Part shown: positions 8,684-13,522 of the stretch, in pieces
Position numbering within the stretch: position 1 is the first letter of the stretch
Layout: every line of letters starts with the position of its first letter
NCBI GenBank assembly: GCA_021780625.1
Contig: JAJXYI010000622.1
Location: 1 to 13,522, forward strand
Origin: a bacterium
Lineage (GTDB): Bacteria; Verrucomicrobiota; Verrucomicrobiae; Opitutales; Opitutaceae
Length of the DNA: 13,522 nt
Direction: 5' to 3'
Made by a program: the position numbers and the translations under genes
Notes under the pieces: generated by a model
Told to the model about the DNA's origin: nothing
Database searches by the model: none
Seen by the model: only the letters and a program-made list of their open reading frames with translations

Positions 8684-10219
8684 TCAGTGTTTTCCGCCTC
8701 CGCCCAGCTGATCCGGTACCGTCGGGAGGCGGGTGTCCGGTGTCCCGGGGCTGCGCTCAGCGGCGCGGGGGATGGATTCCCAGACATCGTACGCACAGTC
8801 CGAATACCATCCGGTGTGGCCCAGGATCCGGGGCATGATGTCGGGCAGGCGGGCGGCAAGCCGGAATCCCGGGGGCGGTGCGTTGAGCTGAGCCCGGGGC
8901 GTGATGTAATAGTCCTCGCGCTGCGGATCGGGTTTCTCCCAGATGTGCAGTGTGCAGTCCGCGGCGTTCGTCGCGTACCACAGTTCCTCGGTGCCCAGCA
9001 CGATGCTGTGGGGACGCAGGCTTGCCTTGAGGAAGCGGCCGACCCGCTCCTGGCTGCGCGCGGCGCGCTGGCGGTAGGCCGCGGCGTCGTTCACGGCCAT
9101 GAAAAGAAGCGCATTGAGGACCGCCGCGCCCAGGAGCAGCCGTGCGGCCCGGCTCCGCAGAAGCTGCCGCTGCCAGCCGATGCCCGCGGCGACGGCCAGC
9201 CAGACGTACCAATAGAGCGGATAGGCGCCGGTTCCCTTGCCAAGGACGAAGACCACCGCGGCCAGTGCGACCAGGAACCCCGCGAGGAGCCCGGTCTGCC
9301 GGGTCCGGCGAAGATCCGCCACCCAAGCTGCAAAGCCGGCAAGCGCGGCCAAACCCATGAAGGGCAGGGGGCGGAACTGGTCGATGAAAAGGCGGAGCTC
9401 CAGCCAGGGACGCTCCAGGAAGGCCCGGTGCGCGCCGCGCTGCATGACCTGATAATCCCAGAACTGGACGACCCACGCGTGCCAGCGGCCCGTGCAGGCA
9501 ACCCAGAGCAGCCAGCCGGCCGCGGGCAGCGCCGCAGCAGCCCATAGGACGATCGCCGAAAGGAGCCCGGGCTTTCGGTGCCTGACATAGAGTGCCGCTG
9601 CCAGCGCGGGCGCCCAGATGAGCAGCACGATGTGGTACAGGCCCGCGAGCCCCACGATCAGCCCCGCCATGGCCGCCCGCGCCACTGAGGGCCGAGGGAA
9701 ATCCGGATCGTCCCGCCCCGCTGCGAGCAGCACGAGCCAGGCCGCGAGGCCGACGCACACCGCCTCGGGATCCATGCGGCCGGACCGTGCGAGCCATAGC
9801 CACAGCGGGTGGGCCGCGAGCAGGAAGGCGGCGATGACCCCGGCGACCGCCGACCCCGACAGCCTCTGCGTCACCAAAAACAACATACCGGTGGCAAGCG
9901 CCGCAAACAGCAGCGACTCCCCGCGCGTGACGTAGATCGACAGGCCGAAAATCCGGTACGCGAGCGCCATGGTCAGCAAGTGCGCCGGTGGATGCCAGAG
10001 GTAATTGGTCGCGTAGGTCGGATCCTTACCCGCCAGCAGCGGCATCGCGACCGAGCCATGGCTCACCCAGTGCCAGGCTGCGTCGTTGAGCGCGACCTCA
10101 TCGTGATTGACGATGGGCCACAGGCCGAGTCCGGGCAGGTGGATCAGCAGAACGGCGACGACGAGCGCAGCGAAGATACAAAGGCTCCGGCGTGCCGGGC
10201 GGATTGGCGAAACGGGCAT
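8684..10219 (-). CDS. GT39/ArnT-like polytopic membrane glycosyltransferase
   Basis: The 511-residue protein has about ten hydrophobic segments over residues 14-395 and a soluble C-terminal part of about 115 residues. The loop after the first segment carries NHDEVALND with Asp40-Glu41, the acidic pair that marks PMT/ArnT-type (GT-C) glycosyltransferases, and RSGRMDPEAV near 145-155 is a second conserved acidic stretch. Enzymes of this class transfer a sugar from a polyprenyl-phosphate donor to a protein or lipid on the outer side of the inner membrane. Neither donor nor acceptor can be told from sequence. The gene heads the likely minus-strand unit with the lipoprotein and kinase (54-bp gap), though hairpins lie between. 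The ATG at 10219 is followed by a basic N-terminus and the first membrane helix, as expected. It is divergent from the GH26 gene across a 192-bp gap in which no clear promoter was seen. Confidence 0.88.
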   Translation of the reverse strand: MPVSPIRPARRSLCIFAALVVAVLLIHLPGLGLWPIVNHDEVALNDAAWHWVSHGSVAMPLLAGKDPTYATNYLWHPPAHLLTMALAYRIFGLSIYVTRGESLLFAALATGMLFLVTQRLSGSAVAGVIAAFLLAAHPLWLWLARSGRMDPEAVCVGLAAWLVLLAAGRDDPDFPRPSVARAAMAGLIVGLAGLYHIVLLIWAPALAAALYVRHRKPGLLSAIVLWAAAALPAAGWLLWVACTGRWHAWVVQFWDYQVMQRGAHRAFLERPWLELRLFIDQFRPLPFMGLAALAGFAAWVADLRRTRQTGLLAGFLVALAAVVFVLGKGTGAYPLYWYVWLAVAAGIGWQRQLLRSRAARLLLGAAVLNALLFMAVNDAAAYRQRAARSQERVGRFLKASLRPHSIVLGTEELWYATNAADCTLHIWEKPDPQREDYYITPRAQLNAPPPGFRLAARLPDIMPRILGHTGWYSDCAYDVWESIPRAAERSPGTPDTRLPTVPDQLGGGGKH

Positions 10220-10411
10220 TGGGGTGTTCGAAGAATCCAGTGTCGAGGCCGCGCCACAACGCTAAATCTGCCCCGGGGGCGTGTCCGCAAAAACGTGTGC
10301 ATGCCGGGGAGCGGTGTTTCCGGGGTTTTCCGCTGGCCCGCCGCCGTTTCGTGGCAAGAAGCGTGAGGTGCGACGGAGCGATCCCCTGCGCTCCGCCGAG
10401 AATCCCCCTCC

Positions 10412-11938
10412 ATGAAATCCCGTCTCCTCCGTTTCGTCGTCGTGGCTTGGGCCCTGTGTGCGGCCGCCCTCTGCACCCGCGCTGACGGCCCGGCGCCCGT
10501 GACCCCCGACGCCACTCCCGAGGCGCGTTCACTGCTCGCCTTCCTGCAGTCGATTTCCGGCCGCTACACGCTCACCGGACAGCACAACTACCCGAACATC
10601 GACGGCCGGAATTCAAGGTTCGCCGCCCGCTACATCGGGCGAACGCCGGTCATCTTCGGGATCGACATGGGTTTCGCGAAGGCGGGCGATACCGACTCGT
10701 ATCTGGCGCGCCCCGACATCGTGAAGGAGGCCATTGCTGCGTGGCATCGCGGCGAGATCGTCGCGCTCTGCTGGCATGCGGTGCCTCCGACGGCCGACGA
10801 ACCCGTCACATTCCGTCCCCTGCCGGACGCCGATCCGAACCGCCTGGCGAGCGTGCAGGGCCGCCTGCTCGACACGCAGTTCCGCGATGTCCTCACGCCG
10901 GGCACCGCACTCCACCGGAAGTGGTGCGCCCAGGTCGATGTCATCGCGGGCTACCTCAGGCAGCTTCAGGATGCGCACGTGCCCGTCCTCTGGCGCCCCT
11001 ACCATGAAATGAACGGCGACTGGTTCTGGTGGGGCGGACGCACGGGAAAATACGGTTCGGCCGCGCTCTACCGGCAGCTGTTCGACCGGTTCGTGAACGT
11101 CGATCACCTGCGCAATCTCATCTGGGTGTGGAGCATGGATCGCATCCACAATCCCTCACAGGACTACGCTGCCTATTATCCGGGAAACCACTACGTCGAC
11201 GTGCTCGCGCTCGACGTCTACGGCAACGACTTCGCGCAATCGTATTACGACCGGCTTCGCTCCTTCTCCCACGGCAAGCCGCTCGCGCTGGCCGAGGTGG
11301 GCAATCCGCCCGCGCCGGAGGTCCTGAAGCGACAGCCGCTGTGGACCTACTACATGACCTGGGCGGGCATGGTTCACTACACCAGCCACCGCGACTACGC
11401 GCGGATCATGGCGGACCCGCGTATCCTCAACCTCGACGATCCGCGTTACGCCGAACTCACGACGCCCTACCGTAAGGCCTGCGGCCTGCCGCCGGTGTCG
11501 GTCGCGAGGCCACCCGCGGACTTTTCGGGCACCTGGATCCTCGACCAGGACCACAGCGATTTCGGCGCCCACGGCATCGCCTTCGCCCCGGCGAAGCTGC
11601 GTGTCGTCGAATCGGACGGCACGCTCAGGGTGTTCACGACCCAGATTCGTGAATACGCCGCCGACCTGGTGACCGAGGACGTCCTGAAGCTCGACGGCAC
11701 GCCCTCGCATTCGACTTTCATGAACGCCCCGCGCGTGACCACCGCACGGTCGGACGCATCCGGGCAGGCGATGGAGTTTCGATCCACGGTTCACCTTCCC
11801 TGGGGCCCGCCCGGATCGACCACCACCATCGACGACACCTGGACGCTCCGCGAGGGCGGCCAGGTGCTCTGCATCAAACGCAGCATGACTTCGCCTTCGG
11901 GAAACCAGGAAATGACGCTGCTTTTCGACCGACGGTAA
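10412..11938 (+). CDS. Secreted GH26 beta-mannanase-like enzyme with extra C-terminal domain
   Basis: The 508-residue protein starts with a signal peptide (MKSRLLRFVVVAWALCAAAL..., cleavage about residue 24). The GH26 barrel spans about 35-355: SGRYTLTGQHNY (49-60) at the start, VLWRPYHEMNGDWFWWG (192-208) with acid/base Glu199, WVWSMD (238-243), DVLALDVYG (263-271), and nucleophile Glu295 in LALAEVGNP. The His-Glu pair before the acid/base and the Trp-rich stretch after it fit beta-1,4-mannanases, the commonest GH26 activity, but beta-1,3-xylanase or lichenase activity cannot be excluded. Residues about 368-508 (FSGTWILDQDHSDFG, LRVVESDGTLRV, then repeated beta-like strands) form an additional domain resembling lipocalin-like beta-barrels of secreted acidobacterial and verrucomicrobial proteins; this is from pattern only. 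The ATG at 10412 leads straight into the signal peptide; only a weak GAGAA precedes it. Confidence 0.92.
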   Translation: MKSRLLRFVVVAWALCAAALCTRADGPAPVTPDATPEARSLLAFLQSISGRYTLTGQHNYPNIDGRNSRFAARYIGRTPVIFGIDMGFAKAGDTDSYLARPDIVKEAIAAWHRGEIVALCWHAVPPTADEPVTFRPLPDADPNRLASVQGRLLDTQFRDVLTPGTALHRKWCAQVDVIAGYLRQLQDAHVPVLWRPYHEMNGDWFWWGGRTGKYGSAALYRQLFDRFVNVDHLRNLIWVWSMDRIHNPSQDYAAYYPGNHYVDVLALDVYGNDFAQSYYDRLRSFSHGKPLALAEVGNPPAPEVLKRQPLWTYYMTWAGMVHYTSHRDYARIMADPRILNLDDPRYAELTTPYRKACGLPPVSVARPPADFSGTWILDQDHSDFGAHGIAFAPAKLRVVESDGTLRVFTTQIREYAADLVTEDVLKLDGTPSHSTFMNAPRVTTARSDASGQAMEFRSTVHLPWGPPGSTTTIDDTWTLREGGQVLCIKRSMTSPSGNQEMTLLFDRR

Positions 11939-11946
11939 GTTCCGTA

Positions 11947-12008
11947 GTTGAACGGCGGAGACATTCTGCTTCGCCGAGGCTACGGCGGACAGCCCAGGGA
12001 CACGGAGG
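11947..12008. repeat. Half-copy of the CACAGAGACAC-type repeat with 22-bp module, copy 2
   Basis: Just after the GH26 stop, AGTTGAAC followed by a degenerate GGCGGAGACA recalls the end of the element at 5581-5788. It is interrupted by the 22-bp repeat (11969-11990) and resumes as CCAGGGACACGGAGG. No right-hand arm is seen further on, so this looks like a decayed, one-ended copy. Any frame through it (for example 11948-12301) is not a credible gene. Confidence 0.55.
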
Positions 12009-12241
12009 CGCGCTCTTATGGGCGCCAGTCGCCCGCTACGCATGCCGCCGACTCCATTTGGCGTCTTGCGTGGCAGATCCTCCATTTGGATTGGCTGCCG
12101 CACGGCCCTGCCATGTCCCTTCGTCGGCACCGGCGGGAGGGTTGCAAGCGTGCGTGGGTATCGGCCAAACGGATGATTGTTGGTCATCCTAATGGTGGCT
12201 TGTTGGTTGGTGTTGCGATAAATCATCATCAGGAGTCGGAA
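12009..12241. other. Intergenic stretch before the GH12 leader, nothing recognised
   Basis: No gene is supported here. The GH12 promoter should lie in this stretch, but no clear -35/-10 pair was found. A G/T-rich run (TTGTTGGTTGGTGTTG, 12200-12215) precedes GATAAATCATCATC. Confidence 0.4.
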
Positions 12242-12292
12242 GGTTGGTATTGGAACGAAGCCAACCATACCGCGTGGGTTCCCCTCCCACGC
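12242..12292 (+). promoter_or_regulatory. Hairpin-containing 5' leader of the GH12 gene
   Basis: Two stems sit 39-89 nt ahead of the GH12 start: GGTTGG (12242-12247) with CCAACC (12261-12266), and GCGTGGG (12272-12278) with CCCACGC (12286-12292) around a TTCCCCT loop. They are followed by unstructured, AU-richer sequence up to the ribosome-binding site. A structured leader or protective 5' hairpin is possible. It does not match a riboswitch class I know. Confidence 0.4.
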
Positions 12293-12318
12293 ACCCCCTA
12301 AGATCCCTAATAATCCGA

Positions 12319-12325
12319 AAGGAAG
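12319..12325 (+). promoter_or_regulatory. Ribosome-binding site of the GH12 gene
   Basis: AAGGAAG ends 5 nt before the ATG at 12331. It is the clearest Shine-Dalgarno-like sequence in the window; most other genes here have none, so this transcript may be translated more strongly. Confidence 0.65.
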
Positions 12326-12330
12326 TCAGC

Positions 12331-13522
12331 ATGTCTCGTTTCGCTATATCCAATCGCGTCGTTCGTGCGATGGCCATATCCGCATTCGCCGGCGCCGCGG
12401 CGGCACTTGTCCCCAGTGCCAAGGCAGGTCCCTCGCAAGTCTACGGCAGTCAGTTCGCGTGGGTGAACAACTTCAACAACAGCACCATAAACTCCAGCTT
12501 CGGGACGGGAAGCACGCCGAACATGACGTTCTGGTACAACTTCCCGTCGGGCAACCTCTACGGCTACCCCGCCTGTATCCGCGGTTGGCACTACGGCTGG
12601 AATCCCGCCAACGACAACCTGTTCCCGATGCAGCTGTCCGCCGCGACGAGCATCCCGTGCTCTTTCAGCTACAGCTCCGGCGGAAGCAATATGTCCGGCG
12701 ACTTCGCGTACGACATGTTCCTGCGCTGGGACAACGCGAAGAGCACGCCGCAGCTGGAGGTGATGGTCTGGGCCGGCAACAATTCGTGGCCCATCGGCAC
12801 GCAAACCGGCACGAATGTCCTTTCCGCGGGCGGATACACGTTCGACCTGTGGGAAGGGATGAACACCGCCGCCGGGTACTACGTCTACACGTTCATTCCC
12901 CACGGCACGGCGGGCGTCGGAAGCCTGCCGACTTCGGGCAGCCTGAACGTCGACATGAAGACCTTCTACAATTGGCTCCAGGCCAATCGCAGCGGCAGCG
13001 GTCGGTTCAGCAATTCCATGTATCTCGACGTGATCGAGGCCGGGCTCGAAATCACGGGCGGCAATGGATGGGATAGGATCGGCGCGAACTTCAACGCCAC
13101 GACCGGCAGCTCGGGCGGCGGCGGTGGCGCGGTTGCGAACGGAACCTACCGAATCGTCTGCCGCAACGGCGGCCAGGCCCTGGACGTGTATCAGAAAAAC
13201 ACAGCCAACGGCACCAACGTCGACCAGTGGCCGTACAACGGTGGGACCAACCAGCAATGGCAGGTCACCAACCTGGGCAACGGCGCCTACAAGATCATCG
13301 GCGTCCAAAGCGGGCGCTCGCTGGACGCCTATGGTTACGGCGGCTCCGGCGCCAATGCCGACATCTGGGACTACAGCGGCGGGACCAACCAGCAGTGGAT
13401 CCTGACGCCGACCAGCGGCGGGTACTACCGGATCTCGCCCTCATACAACCAGGGACTGGCGCTGGATGTCGTCGGGGCGTCGACCAGCAACGGCGCCAAC
13501 GTCGATCTGTATAATTGGAACG
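12331..13522 (+). CDS. Secreted GH12 endoglucanase/xyloglucanase with RICIN (CBM13) module, 3' end outside window
   Basis: The frame is open from ATG 12331 to the window edge (397 codons plus one base). Residues 1-32 form a signal peptide (basic start, Ala-rich core, AKA before Gly33). The GH12 jelly roll covers about 35-255: FWYNFPSGN, DMFLRWDN, nucleophile Glu143 in LEVMVWAGN, and acid/base Glu240 in YLDVIEAGLEI. GH12 enzymes cleave internal beta-1,4-glucan bonds in cellulose, mixed-linkage glucan or xyloglucan with retention. A Gly/Ser linker (TTGSSGGGGGA) leads to a RICIN-type beta-trefoil from about residue 270, with two QxW repeats visible (NQQWQV, NQQWIL) and a third beginning at the cut, as in CBM13 modules that bind xylan or galactose. 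With the GH31 alpha-xylosidase at the other end of the window a xyloglucan role is attractive, but the subfamily cannot be decided here. Confidence 0.94.
   Translation, partial: MSRFAISNRVVRAMAISAFAGAAAALVPSAKAGPSQVYGSQFAWVNNFNNSTINSSFGTGSTPNMTFWYNFPSGNLYGYPACIRGWHYGWNPANDNLFPMQLSAATSIPCSFSYSSGGSNMSGDFAYDMFLRWDNAKSTPQLEVMVWAGNNSWPIGTQTGTNVLSAGGYTFDLWEGMNTAAGYYVYTFIPHGTAGVGSLPTSGSLNVDMKTFYNWLQANRSGSGRFSNSMYLDVIEAGLEITGGNGWDRIGANFNATTGSSGGGGGAVANGTYRIVCRNGGQALDVYQKNTANGTNVDQWPYNGGTNQQWQVTNLGNGAYKIIGVQSGRSLDAYGYGGSGANADIWDYSGGTNQQWILTPTSGGYYRISPSYNQGLALDVVGASTSNGANVDLYNWN

Noticed and set aside
12242..12292. Possible known riboswitch ahead of GH12
   Set aside because: The two simple hairpins lack the conserved core of any class I can recall; kept only as a structured leader.
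11948..12301. A 117-codon frame after GH26
   Set aside because: Its first third is the dispersed repeat (translating as LRRGYGGQ) and the rest covers the GH12 leader; no coding signature.

Overview
The window is high-GC bacterial DNA dominated by secreted plant-cell-wall (hemicellulose) enzymes. The protein content (GH31, GH67, an SGNH esterase remnant, GH26, GH12-CBM13, secreted proteins with signal peptides and weak or absent Shine-Dalgarno sequences, and intergenic inverted repeats of the CACAGAGACACAGAG type) suggests a soil or gut member of the Verrucomicrobiota, most likely Opitutaceae. That placement is a judgement from protein character and repeats; no rRNA or other marker is present.

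Layout. 1-1411 (-): 5' part of a secreted GH31 alpha-xylosidase-like enzyme, cut by the window edge. 1412-1588: divergent promoter region. 1589-3691 (+): secreted GH67 alpha-glucuronidase with all three catalytic acids visible. 3692-4123: intergenic, with a long imperfect inverted repeat and possible terminators. 4124-5107 (-): secreted collagen-like protein with 33 uninterrupted Gly-X-Y triplets, probably transcribed from a promoter in an AT-rich island at about 5295-5400. 5443-5895 (+): a broken SGNH/GDSL hydrolase that lost its start and middle and carries a 208-bp MITE-like element flanked by a 5-bp duplication. 5904-10219 (-): a probable three-gene transcription unit, in transcription order a GT39-type membrane glycosyltransferase, a substrate-binding lipoprotein and a PAS-containing histidine kinase; the last two overlap by ATGA. 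10412-11938 (+): secreted GH26 enzyme with an additional C-terminal domain. 11939-12330: a half-copy of the repeat element and a GC-rich leader with hairpins. 12331-13522 (+): secreted GH12 endoglucanase/xyloglucanase with a C-terminal RICIN/CBM13 module, cut by the window edge.

How it fits together. GH12 and GH31 could act in sequence on xyloglucan (backbone cleavage, then removal of xylosyl side chains), GH67 removes (4-O-methyl)glucuronic acid from xylan oligosaccharides, GH26 would attack mannan, and the dead SGNH gene resembles a carbohydrate esterase. No SusC/SusD pair, sugar transporter or DNA-binding regulator lies in the window; the only sensory candidate is the lipoprotein/histidine-kinase pair, for which no response regulator is seen. 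The least ordinary parts are the MITE-like insertion in the esterase pseudogene and its relatives elsewhere in the window, the orphan binding-protein/kinase pair, the collagen-like protein and the GH26 C-terminal fusion. No RNA genes, CRISPR arrays or intact transposase genes were seen.
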